Positions 8,334 through 16,250 of a stretch of 64,000 nt of DNA are shown piece by piece. Numbering within the stretch: the stretch's first letter is position 1; every line of letters starts with the position of its first letter. The position numbers and the translations under genes are program-made. Origin of the DNA: Bin52 sp965243345 (GTDB taxonomy: Bacteria > Pseudomonadota > Alphaproteobacteria > Thalassobaculales > Thalassobaculaceae); contig CBDEUR010000003.1 in NCBI GenBank assembly GCA_965243345.1, forward strand, positions 3,038,001 to 3,102,000. Direction: 5' to 3'. The notes under the pieces are model-generated. The model had not been told where the DNA came from. It ran no database searches and saw only the letters and a program-made list of their open reading frames with translations.

Positions 8334-9277
8334 TGGCGGGCGAAACGGCCCGCGGTTCACGCCTGCATCTCGCCTTCATGGGTACCCCGGACTTTGCCGT
8401 GCCGGCCTTCGACGCGCTGCGCGCTGCCGGACACGAGATCGCGGTGGTGTTCACCCGCGCCCCGAAACCGGCCGGACGCGGACGCGCCCTGCAGAAGACC
8501 CCGGTGCACCGGGCCGCCGAGAGCCACGACATTGCGGTGCTGACACCTGAACGCCTCGGTGAGGAAAGCCACGTCTCCCTGCTCGCCACCTGTGACGCGG
8601 CAGTGGTTGCCGCCTACGGGCTGCTGTTGCCCGCCCGTGTGCTGGCGGCGCCGAGGCTCGGGTGTTTCAACATTCATGCATCGCTGCTGCCGCGATGGCG
8701 GGGCGCGGCGCCGATCCAGTACTGCATCATGGCCGGCGATCGCGAAAGCGGGGTCTCGATCATGCAGATGGACGCCGGGCTCGACACCGGCGCGGTGGTA
8801 CGCTCGGAGCGCATCGAGTTGCCCGACACGATCACCGGCGGGCAGCTGCATGACCGGCTTGCCCGGCTGGGTGCCCGGCTGGTCTGCCCGGCGCTCGAGG
8901 GGGTAGCCGCGGGCCGCGACGTTCCCGTCCCCCAGCCCCGCACCGGTATTACCCATGCGCCGAGACTCACGCCGCAGTCCGCCAGGCTCGACTGGAGCCG
9001 CCCGGCGGACGAACTCGAACGCAGGGTCCGCGCACTCGACCCGTGGCCCGGCGCCTGGTGCATGCTGGACGGCGAACGCCTCAAGGTCCTGACGGCACAG
9101 GTGGTCGCCTGCGGGCGAACACATCCGCCGGGAACGGTGATCGACCGGTCGCTTGCGGTCGCCTGCGGCGATCAGGCGCTCAGGCTGCTGCGGGTGTGCC
9201 GGCCGGGCCGGCGCGCGGTGGCGGTCCCGGACTTCCTGCGCGGGCGCACCGTCGAACTCGGAAGCGTGCTGGACTGA
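8333..9277 (+). CDS. fmt: Methionyl-tRNA formyltransferase
   Basis: 314 residues, normal Fmt length. N-terminal formyltransferase domain begins A-F-M-G-T-P-D-F-A-V-P; the catalytic triad is visible as Asn and His in F-N-I-H-A-S-L-L-P-R-W-R-G-A-A-P and Asp in M-D-A-G-L-D-T-G. The C-terminal OB-like tRNA-binding domain follows (R-A-L-D-P-W-P-G-A-W). It formylates Met-tRNAfMet using 10-formyl-THF. The start is fixed by the one-base overlap with def. It is convergent with moaE, with only 4 nt between the stops. Confidence 0.98.
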   Translation: MAGETARGSRLHLAFMGTPDFAVPAFDALRAAGHEIAVVFTRAPKPAGRGRALQKTPVHRAAESHDIAVLTPERLGEESHVSLLATCDAAVVAAYGLLLPARVLAAPRLGCFNIHASLLPRWRGAAPIQYCIMAGDRESGVSIMQMDAGLDTGAVVRSERIELPDTITGGQLHDRLARLGARLVCPALEGVAAGRDVPVPQPRTGITHAPRLTPQSARLDWSRPADELERRVRALDPWPGAWCMLDGERLKVLTAQVVACGRTHPPGTVIDRSLAVACGDQALRLLRVCRPGRRAVAVPDFLRGRTVELGSVLD

Positions 9278-9281
9278 GCGG

Positions 9282-9743
9282 TCAGCCTTCGTTCCGGTCC
9301 CACGCGGCCGCCGCCCGGTCATCGATCTCCCGCGCCCGGACCCAGTCGCCCGCGCCGTCGGGTGTCTCCTCGTGTTTCCAGAACGGGGCCCGGGTCTTCA
9401 GCCAGTCGATCAGGAAGTGGCAGGCGGCCAGAGCTGCCTGCCGGTGCGCCGAGGCGCAGGCCACCAGCACCACGCGGTCTCCCGGCTCCAGCCGGCCGAA
9501 ACGGTGGATGATCAGGCTTGCCTCCAGCGGCCAGCGCCGATGCGCCTCGGCCTCGATCTCGGCAAGCTGGCGCTCGGTCATGCCTGGGTAGTGCTCGAGC
9601 GTCATCGCGGATACCGGAGCGTCACCTGCCATGTCCCGGACCAGGCCGACGAAGCTTGCCAGGCCGCCGACACGGTGATTTCCGCCGGCCAGTGCATCGA
9701 GCTCGGCGCCGAGGTCGAAGTCCTCGCGCTGGACCCGGATCAT
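9282..9743 (-). CDS. moaE: Molybdopterin synthase large subunit
   Basis: 153 residues. Family blocks: G-A-x-x-x-F-x-G-x-V-R type segment (A-S-F-V-G-L-V-R-D), L-E-H-Y-P-G-M-T, and the active-site region L-K-T-R-A-P-F-W-K-H-E containing the catalytic lysines. With MoaD it converts precursor Z (cPMP) to molybdopterin. Four nt after the moaD stop; last gene of the pgsA-mobB-moeA-moaD-moaE string. pgsA-moaD-moaE is a common alphaproteobacterial order; here mobB and moeA are inserted in it. Confidence 0.97.
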   Translation of the reverse strand: MIRVQREDFDLGAELDALAGGNHRVGGLASFVGLVRDMAGDAPVSAMTLEHYPGMTERQLAEIEAEAHRRWPLEASLIIHRFGRLEPGDRVVLVACASAHRQAALAACHFLIDWLKTRAPFWKHEETPDGAGDWVRAREIDDRAAAAWDRNEG

Positions 9744-9747
9744 GCCG

Positions 9748-9999
9748 CTACCCTCCGGTCACCGGCGGGAAGAACGCCACCTCGTCGGCGTCGCCGAGCG
9801 GGTGGTCGGAATCCACGTACTCCTGGTTGACCGCGACCCGGATCTGCGACGGATCGGCGAAGGCATCGGCATAGCCTCCGCCGCGGCGCTGCAGCCACTC
9901 GATCAGGCCGGCAACGTCGCGCACGCCGTCGGGCAGCGCGATGGCCTCGGAACCGGTCCCGATCCGGGACCGCACCCATGCAAAGTAAAGGATCGTCAC
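9748..9999 (-). CDS. moaD: Molybdopterin synthase sulfur carrier subunit
   Basis: 83 residues ending in T-G-G: the C-terminal double glycine is the site of thiocarboxylation, the defining feature of MoaD. The ubiquitin-like fold is suggested by the I-L-Y-F-A-W-V-R-x-x-I-G start and the V-A-V-N-Q-E-Y and D-E-V-A-F-F-P-P-V blocks. GTG start inside a GTGA overlap with the moeA stop, so coupled to moeA; moaE follows 4 nt later. It carries the sulfur that MoaE adds to the pterin. Confidence 0.96.
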   Translation of the reverse strand: MTILYFAWVRSRIGTGSEAIALPDGVRDVAGLIEWLQRRGGGYADAFADPSQIRVAVNQEYVDSDHPLGDADEVAFFPPVTGG

Positions 10000-11252
10000 A
10001 CTCCGACCTCGCTGAACGGCAGGTAGTCGACAGGATCGCCGCGCGACACCGCGACCACCGTCTCGGGCAGTTCGACCAGTCCGTCGGCGTAGACCATCGA
10101 CGACAGGATCCCTGCCCCTTCCCGCGGGAAGCGGCGCGCGGTCAACGTGCCGCGGGTATCGGCCTCGAGCCGCACCCGGACATACTCGCGCCGGTTGCGT
10201 TTCTTGGTGTAGTCGAACCCCGACCTGACCCGGAACAGCCGCGGTTCGGTCTCGGTTGCACCGGCCAGCTGCAGCAGCAGCGGGCGGGCGATCCGCAGGA
10301 AGGTGACCATGGCTGCGACCGGATTGCCCGGCAGGCCGATGAAGGGAACCTGGCCGACCTGGCCGAGGGCGACCGGCCGGCCCGGCTTGATCGCCAGCCG
10401 CCAGACATGCAGGGAGCCGTGGTCCTCCACCGCGCCGCGCACATGGTCCTCGCCACCGGTCGACACCCCGCCCGAGGTGACAATGACATCGTGATCGGCG
10501 GCGGCCGCGCGCAGTGCCGACCCGATCCGGTCCCGGTCGTCCTCCAGGATCCCGAGATCGCTGACCCGGCACCCCATGCCGGCGAGTGCGGCGGACAGCG
10601 CAAAGCGATTGGAGTCGAAGATCTTGCCCTCCGGCCTCGCCTCGCCCGGATCGCAGATCTCGTCGCCGGTGGAGAACACTGCCGCGCGCAGCGGCCGGTA
10701 GACCGACAGCGTCCGGTGTCCGGCCGCCGCCGCGATCCCCACGTCCTGGGCGCGCAGCCTGCACCCGGCCTCGAGCGCCACGGTTCCGGCCTCGAGGTCC
10801 TCGCCGCGAAACCGCCTGTTGGCGCCGCGGCTGATCCCGGGCCGGATCACCACGGCGCCGTCCGTCACCCGGCAGTCCTCCTGCATCATCACCGTGTCCG
10901 GTCCGGCGGGCATCGGCGCCCCGGTGAAGATCCGCACCGCCTCGCCGCGGTGCTGGGTCTTCGGATACGGGTGGCCGGCGGCAGCCCGGCCGACCACCGG
11001 AAGGACCGTCTCCGTGGCCGGCGCGAGATCATCGAAGTAGACCGCAAACCCGTCGACCGCGGAGTTGTCGTGCGGCGGCACGTCCCCCTGCACCCCGACA
11101 TCGCCTGCCAGGATGCGGCCGTGCGCGGCATCGAGTCCGATTTCCTCGGGTTCCGCCACCACCGGGAGCACCCGCGCAAGCTGCGCAAGCGCGTCGTCAA
11201 CCGGCGTGAGCCCGCCACCGAAGGCGAAACAGTCATCACTGAGCTGGGCCAT
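9996..11252 (-). CDS. moeA: Molybdopterin molybdenumtransferase MoeA
   Basis: 418 residues. Recognisable blocks: D-V-P-P-H-D-N-S-A-V-D-G-F-A (residues about 57-70), I-F-T-G-A-P-M-P-A-G, the MoCF domain S-T-G-D-E-I and S-G-G-V-S-T-G-G-E-D, and G-L-P-G-N-P-V-A-A-M. It inserts molybdate into adenylated molybdopterin. An ATG start with mobB ending 12 nt upstream places it in the moco operon. Nothing unusual in the catalytic regions. Confidence 0.97.
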   Translation of the reverse strand: MAQLSDDCFAFGGGLTPVDDALAQLARVLPVVAEPEEIGLDAAHGRILAGDVGVQGDVPPHDNSAVDGFAVYFDDLAPATETVLPVVGRAAAGHPYPKTQHRGEAVRIFTGAPMPAGPDTVMMQEDCRVTDGAVVIRPGISRGANRRFRGEDLEAGTVALEAGCRLRAQDVGIAAAAGHRTLSVYRPLRAAVFSTGDEICDPGEARPEGKIFDSNRFALSAALAGMGCRVSDLGILEDDRDRIGSALRAAAADHDVIVTSGGVSTGGEDHVRGAVEDHGSLHVWRLAIKPGRPVALGQVGQVPFIGLPGNPVAAMVTFLRIARPLLLQLAGATETEPRLFRVRSGFDYTKKRNRREYVRVRLEADTRGTLTARRFPREGAGILSSMVYADGLVELPETVVAVSRGDPVDYLPFSEVGV

Positions 11253-11264
11253 CGCCGCAGTCTA

Positions 11265-11780
11265 TCACAGGGCCCGGCACCGCCGGAACGCGCGTGCGCG
11301 GGCGACCACGAAACCGGCGATGGCATCGATGTCGTCGAGGCTGAACACGGGCCGGCCGGACTGTGGCAGCGGCACGTCACTGGCAATGGCGCAGACGTGC
11401 GGGTCGTCCGGGTACAGCAACGGCTTGCCGTTCGCCACCCTGTACACCTCGAGCTTGTCGTGCGAGTCGTGCTTGAACCCCTCGACCAGCACCACGTCGA
11501 CCGGGTCGAGACGGGTGAGCAGCTCCGCGAGCCCGGGCTCGGGGTCACCCCTGTTCTCGTTCATCAGTGCCCAGCGCCGCGACGAGGACACCAGCACCTG
11601 GCGGGCGCCGGCGAGGCGGTGCGTGTGGGAATCCCTGCCCGGCTGGTCGACGTCGAAGGCATGGTGGGCGTGCTTGATCGTCGAAACCGCCAGGCCGTGC
11701 TCGCCAAGCCGCGGGATCAGGCGGCGGACCAGGGTGGTCTTGCCGGCGCCGCTCCACCCGGCCACCCCGAGCACCATCAT
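11265..11780 (-). CDS. mobB: Molybdopterin-guanine dinucleotide biosynthesis protein B
   Basis: 171 residues from the first of two tandem ATG codons (11780; 11777 is the alternative). The P-loop G-W-S-G-A-G-K-T-T lies at residues about 8-16, followed by the family block S-T-I-K-H-A-H-H and D-S-H-T-H-R-L-A-G-A; V-L-V-E-G-F-K is the MobB signature. MobB is a GTP-binding accessory of MobA in making the guanine dinucleotide form of the cofactor. It starts 7 nt after the pgsA stop. No mobA lies nearby. Confidence 0.95.
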   Translation of the reverse strand: MMVLGVAGWSGAGKTTLVRRLIPRLGEHGLAVSTIKHAHHAFDVDQPGRDSHTHRLAGARQVLVSSSRRWALMNENRGDPEPGLAELLTRLDPVDVVLVEGFKHDSHDKLEVYRVANGKPLLYPDDPHVCAIASDVPLPQSGRPVFSLDDIDAIAGFVVARARAFRRCRAL

Positions 11781-11787
11781 GCGCGCT

Positions 11788-12384
11788 TCACCCGCCGGAC
11801 CGGACCGACCCCTTGTCCGGGCTTTCCGAATCATGCGCATTGGCGTGCAGCAAGCCCGAGCGCAGGTAGTCGTACCCGGTCCACAGGGTCAGCAGTGCCG
11901 CCATCCACAGGCAGACCTCGCCAGCCTCGGTCGTGGGCAGGAAGGCGGGGCCGGCATCATCGAGCATCAGAAGGCCGATGGCCGTCATCTGCAACGCCGT
12001 CTTCCACTTCGCCAGTCGGCTGACCGGCAGGTGCAGGCGGAACTCGGCGAGGTACTCGCGCAGTCCCGACACCAGGATCTCGCGCAGCAGGATGATTACG
12101 GCGGCAAGCACGCTCCAGCCGTCGATGCTGCCGAAGGCACACAGCAGCAGCAGGCAGGCGCCGACCAGCAGCTTGTCCGCGATCGGATCGAACAGACGAC
12201 CGACCAGGGACTGCTGGTTCCAGTTGCGTGCAAAATACCCGTCGAGCCAGTCGGTCAGACATGCCAGGGCGTACAGCACCGTCGCCGCCCACTGGGTTTC
12301 AGGTTCGCGGATCCACAGCAGTGCGACCAGCACCGGGATGATCGCGATCCGCGACATGGTCAGAATGTTGGGCAAGCGCATCAT
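11788..12384 (-). CDS. pgsA: CDP-diacylglycerol-glycerol-3-phosphate 3-phosphatidyltransferase
   Basis: 198-residue inner-membrane enzyme with several hydrophobic segments and the complete CDP-alcohol phosphotransferase signature D-x2-D-G-x2-A-R-x8-G-x3-D-x3-D (residues about 45-71, starting D-W-L-D-G-Y-F-A-R). It makes phosphatidylglycerol phosphate for PG and cardiolipin synthesis. L-P-N-I-L-T-M-S-R at the N-terminus is typical. In related genomes uvrC sits directly upstream; here an 8-kb block separates them. A weak promoter-like TAGAAT lies about 55 nt upstream, so pgsA may have gained its own promoter. Confidence 0.97.
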   Translation of the reverse strand: MMRLPNILTMSRIAIIPVLVALLWIREPETQWAATVLYALACLTDWLDGYFARNWNQQSLVGRLFDPIADKLLVGACLLLLCAFGSIDGWSVLAAVIILLREILVSGLREYLAEFRLHLPVSRLAKWKTALQMTAIGLLMLDDAGPAFLPTTEAGEVCLWMAALLTLWTGYDYLRSGLLHANAHDSESPDKGSVRSGG

Positions 12385-12912
12385 GTACGGGAACCCGGTG
12401 TCAGCCGTGGCCGAAGGTCTCAGGTGGCGCGCATTCTATCGCAAAGGAAATCAAGTAGGGTAGTGCCGAGGCCCGTCGCCGAATCCTGCTGCCGCCCCGC
12501 GACCGGCGGGGGCGACATTCCCGGCGCCGGGCCGGCCAATCGGCGCGATCGGGCCGGGGCCGGCACCCGCGCGGTACGCCACGCATCGGTATCGCCCTCG
12601 ACCGGGAGTCCGTTCCGAATCCGGCAGCGCGAAAGCGCGCGTGAGGCGTTGTGCGCGGGAACTCCCGTCACCCTGTCTGCCCGGGAGCGGCTCGGTGTCA
12701 GCAGCGGCCTTCCGGTCTGTTCCGTGGTCGAGCGTGTCAGGCCCGGTCCTCTCGTGGTGGGTGCGGGGCAGGACCTGAACCTGCGACCTTCAGATCATGC
12801 GACTGTCGCACGACAGTCCGCAGCACCGCGCCCGGGTGCTCGCGGTGTGCAGTGTCCGACCGGCCATCCGCTCGGCAGCGCGTGCCTGCCGAAATCGCCG
12901 GCAGCTCATGAG
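12385..12912. other. 528-bp gap between pgsA and the zinc island
   Basis: No credible gene. It contains the pgsA leader, an AT-rich patch around 12436-12462, GC-rich filler, and the decayed tRNA described separately at 12755-12830. The open frames here lack family resemblance and good ribosome sites. This is probably the left boundary zone of the inserted block. Confidence 0.6.
12755..12830 (-). pseudogene. Decayed initiator tRNA (tRNA-fMet, CAT) remnant
   Basis: On the minus strand a 76-nt stretch ends in ACCA and keeps a perfect T arm (GCAGG-TTCAGGT-CCTGC, 12768-12784) preceded by CTGAAGGTC and a loop reading CGCATGA with CAT at the anticodon position. This matches the 3' half of alphaproteobacterial initiator tRNA closely as I recall it. 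The 5' half is degraded: no proper D arm, a mismatched anticodon stem and no pairing acceptor strand. So this is a tRNA relic or a 3' fragment left by an integration event, not a working tRNA. Confidence 0.5.
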
Positions 12913-13626
12913 TCATGACAGCAGGGTCTCGTGTTCAACGCCTCCCGGCCAAGGCTCCGGAGATGCGGGCGAAGGCGTGTTGAGGCAGAGCAACAACCGC
13001 GTGCAGCCAGTGCCCGCGACCGGTGGCGAGCGGTGCACGATGCCGCTGCCCGGTCCGGCGGAACTGCCCCGGAAAACCGCCACGTCGTTGTTACGGAGGT
13101 GCTCCACCGGTCCCGCGAACCGTTTCTGTGCGCGCAGTGCCTGCTCGGCATGGATCGGCTGGACCCACTCGGTGCCGGGACCGCGGTAGGTCGTCAGGAT
13201 GCGCGCCTCGACCCAGTCACGGTGGAACTTCCAGCAGGAATCGTGGCTGACATGCTCCAGCCGGACATCGACGAGATCACTCCGGGTGATGCCGGCAAAC
13301 GCCGAGACGAGATCATCGACATCCCCGAGCAGCAGGTCCCGCATGTCTCCCGGAGGCATGCCGCAGTCATCGAAATGCGGTTCCACCGCCCGTCGAAGGT
13401 CACCCGGGCGGACAAGAACCCGTATGTGGGGAAGACACGACGCGTCCATTCGTTCGAGCCAGGTCTGCAGGCACACAGGGAGCGCGCGGCGCCAGATCAC
13501 GAGTTGCATGCCGGGGGTGCCGATGGCGGCGAGGTCTTCCAGCGCATCGCAGGTCCCGATGCCCGTGCCGAAGGTGGCTGGGGTGCCGGCGGGATCGCCT
13601 TTCAGAGATACCGACGGGCCGGTCAC
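12913..13626 (-). CDS. DUF1826 family protein, zinc-regulon associated
   Basis: 237 residues matching the DUF1826 family: the central H-x-x-S-H-D-S-C-W-K-F-H-R-D region followed by R-I-L-T-T-Y-R-G-P-G-T-E-W-V is the family hallmark, with several His/Cys/Asp residues that could bind metal. Function is unknown; the family is repeatedly found next to COG0523 GTPases in Zur-controlled clusters. Its GTG start overlaps the COG0523 stop (GTGA), so the two are coupled, and it is the last gene of the left arm of the island. Confidence 0.8.
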   Translation of the reverse strand: MTGPSVSLKGDPAGTPATFGTGIGTCDALEDLAAIGTPGMQLVIWRRALPVCLQTWLERMDASCLPHIRVLVRPGDLRRAVEPHFDDCGMPPGDMRDLLLGDVDDLVSAFAGITRSDLVDVRLEHVSHDSCWKFHRDWVEARILTTYRGPGTEWVQPIHAEQALRAQKRFAGPVEHLRNNDVAVFRGSSAGPGSGIVHRSPPVAGTGCTRLLLCLNTPSPASPEPWPGGVEHETLLS

Positions 13627-14852
13627 GACGGCTCACCCCGGTTCCAGGCCGGGAACGGGTCCTTCAGCATTTTCCAGGCCGCGGGCTGCATGGCTTCGGC
13701 ATCGGCGTCGCCGAGGAGGCAGGCGTCGAGGCGGCGACGGATCAGGGCCTCGTCCATGTCGGTGCCGATGAAGACGATTTCCTGGCGGCGGTCTCCGTAG
13801 ACGGCATCCCAGGAACTGGCCATGTACTGGCGCCATTCCGGGTGATCGGGCCACCGGTCCTTCGGCACGTTTGCCCACCAGAATCCAATGGCCCCGTGAC
13901 GCACAAGGGCGCCGGCCTGGCTCAGCTCGCCGACCCATTCCGGGCGGGAGGCCAGCCAGAAATACCCCTTGGAGCGAATGACTCCCGGCCAGGAAGAATT
14001 GATGAAGGCGTGGAGTTTTTCCGGATGGAACGGGCGGCGCTCCCGGTACACGAAGCTGTGCACGCCGTATTCTTCCGTTTCCGGCTTGTGCTCCGCAAAG
14101 CCGTACAGCTCCTTGAACCAGAGGGGATGTTCCCGGGCCTTGGCGTGGTCGAACCGCCCGGTGTTCAGGACCTTGTCCAGCGGCACGCGCGACATGATCG
14201 TTTCGATGAGTTCGGCATCGGGATTGAGCGAGCGGATGATCTTGCGCGCGGCGTCGAGCTGTTCGGGTGTTGCCGCGTCGATCTTGTTCAGAATGATGAC
14301 ATCGGCGAACTCGATCTGATCGACAAGCAGGTTGACCAGCGCGCGGGTGTCCTCCTCGCCCAGCGCCTCGCCACGGTCCTTGAGGAAATCGGTCGAGGCG
14401 TAGTCGCGCAGGAGGTTCGCGGCATCGACCACGGTCACCATGGTATCGAGGCGCGAGACGTCCTCCAGGCTCTCGCCCCCTTCCGTGCGGAAGTTGAAGG
14501 TGGCCGCCACGGGCAGCGGCTCCGAAATGCCGGTCGATTCGATGAGAAGGTAGTCGAACCGGCCATCCAGCGCGAGCCGTCGCACCTCCTTGAGAAGGTC
14601 ATCGCGCAAGGTACAGCAGATGCAGCCATTGGTCATTTCGACAAGCGTTTCTTCCGTGCGGCTCAGATCGGCCCCGCCGTTCCGAAGCAGATCGGCGTCG
14701 ATGTTGACCTCGCTCATGTCGTTGACAATCACCGCAACGCGCGTGCCTTCGCGGTTGTTGAGGATGTGGTTCATGAGCGTGGTCTTGCCGGCGCCGAGGA
14801 AGCCGGAAAGTACGGTGACGGGCAGGTTCGGTCGTTCCAGGGTTCGGGTCAT
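13623..14852 (-). CDS. COG0523 (CobW/ZigA-type) GTP-dependent metallochaperone
   Basis: 409 residues. G3E GTPase motifs in order: Walker A G-F-L-G-A-G-K-T-T (residues about 17-25), the COG0523 signature C-I-C-C-T-L-R-D-D (metal-binding CxCC, about 77-85), E-S-T-G-I-S-E-P-L-P, and N-K-I-D for guanine recognition; the CobW C-terminal domain follows. Proteins of this subgroup deliver zinc to client enzymes under zinc starvation. Its neighbours (DUF1826, hisI paralogue, zur) strongly favour the zinc subgroup over cobalamin or nitrile hydratase subgroups. Gap of 9 nt from the small ORF upstream. Confidence 0.93.
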   Translation of the reverse strand: MTRTLERPNLPVTVLSGFLGAGKTTLMNHILNNREGTRVAVIVNDMSEVNIDADLLRNGGADLSRTEETLVEMTNGCICCTLRDDLLKEVRRLALDGRFDYLLIESTGISEPLPVAATFNFRTEGGESLEDVSRLDTMVTVVDAANLLRDYASTDFLKDRGEALGEEDTRALVNLLVDQIEFADVIILNKIDAATPEQLDAARKIIRSLNPDAELIETIMSRVPLDKVLNTGRFDHAKAREHPLWFKELYGFAEHKPETEEYGVHSFVYRERRPFHPEKLHAFINSSWPGVIRSKGYFWLASRPEWVGELSQAGALVRHGAIGFWWANVPKDRWPDHPEWRQYMASSWDAVYGDRRQEIVFIGTDMDEALIRRRLDACLLGDADAEAMQPAAWKMLKDPFPAWNRGEPS

Positions 14853-14861
14853 GGCACGTCT

Positions 14862-15242
14862 TCAGAGCGTGATTGCAAAGTCGGGGGCATTGGATGCGCG
14901 CGCCGCGAAGGGCCGGGGAAAGCGGTCGGCCTGCGCCCCGGCGACGGTGCCCGTCGGCGGGACGTCACCCCTGGCGCGCTGATAGAGGGTGTCCTCGCCC
15001 ACAGTGCGGCACACGGTGGATGGGTCACGGATCGCAAGCAGGATGTTCCGGTCCCTGGCGACCCTGGCCATGCGCTCGCCGTCCGGATCGCCGGCACGCA
15101 GGCAGAACAGGGTGTCATCGGGGAAGAGCATGCCGACGGCGCTTGCCCCGTACGGGCCATCCTCCGGTTGCGGAAGGACTACGGCGGCACGCTTGAACAA
15201 CGTCGAAGCCATGTCGATGGCACGGACACGGGCGGTCTTCAT
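14862..15242 (-). CDS. Unrecognised 126-residue protein in zinc island
   Basis: ATG start in an ATGA overlap with the small ORF upstream and 9 nt before the COG0523 gene, so the frame is very likely translated as part of the arm. I do not recognise a family. The middle reads D-T-L-F-C-L-R-A-G-D, then R-D-R-N-I-L-L-A-I-R-D-P-S-T-V-C-R-T, and the end F-A-A-R-A-S-N-A-P-D-F-A-I-T-L; the layout faintly resembles DsrE-like small proteins but I cannot support that. Two Cys residues are present. Confidence 0.55.
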   Translation of the reverse strand: MKTARVRAIDMASTLFKRAAVVLPQPEDGPYGASAVGMLFPDDTLFCLRAGDPDGERMARVARDRNILLAIRDPSTVCRTVGEDTLYQRARGDVPPTGTVAGAQADRFPRPFAARASNAPDFAITL

Positions 15243-15412
15243 TTCCCGCGCTCCGTCATCAGCGTGGCAAGCGGCGTATTGCCGGGAATGCCGGGCCTGT
15301 CGCGACTCACGATCACGGCGCGCACTCGTTCCGGCACTTCCGCGAAGCGAGGTGGCAGCTCGACGCCCGAGGCGTCATCGAGGGGTGCGGGCAGACCTGG
15401 AGCTGGACGCAT
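15239..15412 (-). CDS. Unrecognised 57-residue small protein in zinc island
   Basis: Starts at an ATG with GAGGGAC 5 nt upstream, 20 nt after the hisI stop, and ends in an ATGA overlap with the next gene; a TTG start overlapping hisI is the alternative. The sequence ends in V-I-V-S-R-D-R-P-G-I-P-G-N-T-P-L-A-T-L-M-T-E-R-G-K. No family recognised. Its position inside a tightly packed arm is the main argument that it is real. Confidence 0.5.
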   Translation of the reverse strand: MRPAPGLPAPLDDASGVELPPRFAEVPERVRAVIVSRDRPGIPGNTPLATLMTERGK

Positions 15413-15432
15413 GAGAGGTCCCTCACTGCCCC

Positions 15433-15927
15433 TCAAAGCTGCGTCGGGTTCGGCGCGTCGCCATAGACGGTCCCGGGATCAAAGGACTTCTGCGACTCCG
15501 TGAACACGAGCCGGGCAGGTCTGCCGGGAGGGCCGCCGAGCTCAACCGATCGATAGAAGCAGGAACGGTATCCGACGTGACAACTGGCACCCGAACCACC
15601 GATCCGGACACGCAGCCAGACGGCGTCCTGGTCGTCGTCGATACGCATCTCGACAACCTCCTGGACGAGGCCACTGGTTGCGCCCTTGTGCCAGAGGCAC
15701 TGGCGGCTTCGGCTCCAGTAGTGCGCTTCGCCGGTCGCGATCGTTCGCTGCAGGGCCTCGCCGTTCATATGGCCCAGCATCAACACTTCACCCGTGCTGG
15801 TGTCGGTCGTGATGCAGGGGATCAGCCCGTCGGCGTCGAACCTGGGCGCCAGGGCGAGGCCTTCCTCGACCTGCTCGACCGTCGACCGGGCGGCGAAGGC
15901 TGCCGGAATGGACTTGTCAGGAGTCAT
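15433..15927 (-). CDS. hisI: Phosphoribosyl-AMP cyclohydrolase paralogue (HisI2)
   Basis: 164 residues, HisI type without the HisE domain. Motifs W-S-R-S-R-Q-C-L-W-H-K-G and A-S-C-H-V-G-Y-R-S-C-F-Y are intact. However the usual metal motif D-C-D-Q-D is D-D-D-Q-D here (in R-I-D-D-D-Q-D-A): the first cysteine ligand of the catalytic zinc is replaced by Asp, while the later two cysteines remain. The reaction is opening of the adenine ring of PR-AMP in histidine synthesis. Its place next to a COG0523 GTPase fits a backup copy used when zinc is scarce; whether another hisI exists lies outside the window. Confidence 0.9.
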   Translation of the reverse strand: MTPDKSIPAAFAARSTVEQVEEGLALAPRFDADGLIPCITTDTSTGEVLMLGHMNGEALQRTIATGEAHYWSRSRQCLWHKGATSGLVQEVVEMRIDDDQDAVWLRVRIGGSGASCHVGYRSCFYRSVELGGPPGRPARLVFTESQKSFDPGTVYGDAPNPTQL

Positions 15928-15951
15928 GGGACCCGCTCCCGGGGCTTCCGA

Positions 15952-16152
15952 TCATGGCAAAGAAAGTCCTTCACAGCCCCGCATCGCGCGCCCGGACGTA
16001 CCCGTATGGACTTCACGGCCCGGGTCGTCGCCCGTCCGTTCGACCGGCGTCCACACCGCCGCTTCCGCCCCCTGCCGGCTGGACCGTCGGCACCCGCCCG
16101 GGTTGGCGAACACCGATTCCGTGGGCTGGATTCCGATCACCGCCGTGTCCAT
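15952..16152 (-). CDS. Small 66-residue ORF directly behind the Zur box
   Basis: The first ATG after the palindrome on the minus strand has an excellent AGGAGAGG site 7 nt upstream, so something is very probably translated from 16152. The product begins M-D-T-A-V-I-G-I-Q-P-T-E-S-V-F-A-N-P-G-G and ends 24 nt before hisI. I recognise no family; the second half is arginine- and glycine-rich and could be a frameshifted remnant or a leader peptide. First element of the left arm. Confidence 0.4.
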   Translation of the reverse strand: MDTAVIGIQPTESVFANPGGCRRSSRQGAEAAVWTPVERTGDDPGREVHTGTSGRAMRGCEGLSLP

Positions 16153-16216
16153 GTCGGATCCTCTCCTGCGGCCACGCCCGGCGTTCAGGAGCGCTTGGCT
16201 CTTGTTGCAATGAGAT

Positions 16217-16234
16217 GTAATGTTATAACATTAC
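16217..16234. promoter_or_regulatory. Probable Zur box: perfect 18-bp palindrome
   Basis: GTAATGTTATAACATTAC is a perfect 9+9 palindrome in an otherwise GC-rich region. Its ATGTTATAACAT core is that of known proteobacterial zinc uptake regulator sites. It lies 17 nt before the zur-like gene start and 65 nt before the first left-arm ATG, so one dimeric site could control both divergent arms, including autoregulation. Confidence 0.8.
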
Positions 16235-16250
16235 CTGCCTCAACGCAAGA

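Noticed and set aside
12755..12830. A functional tRNA.
   Set aside because: No D arm, mismatched anticodon stem and no pairing acceptor strand.
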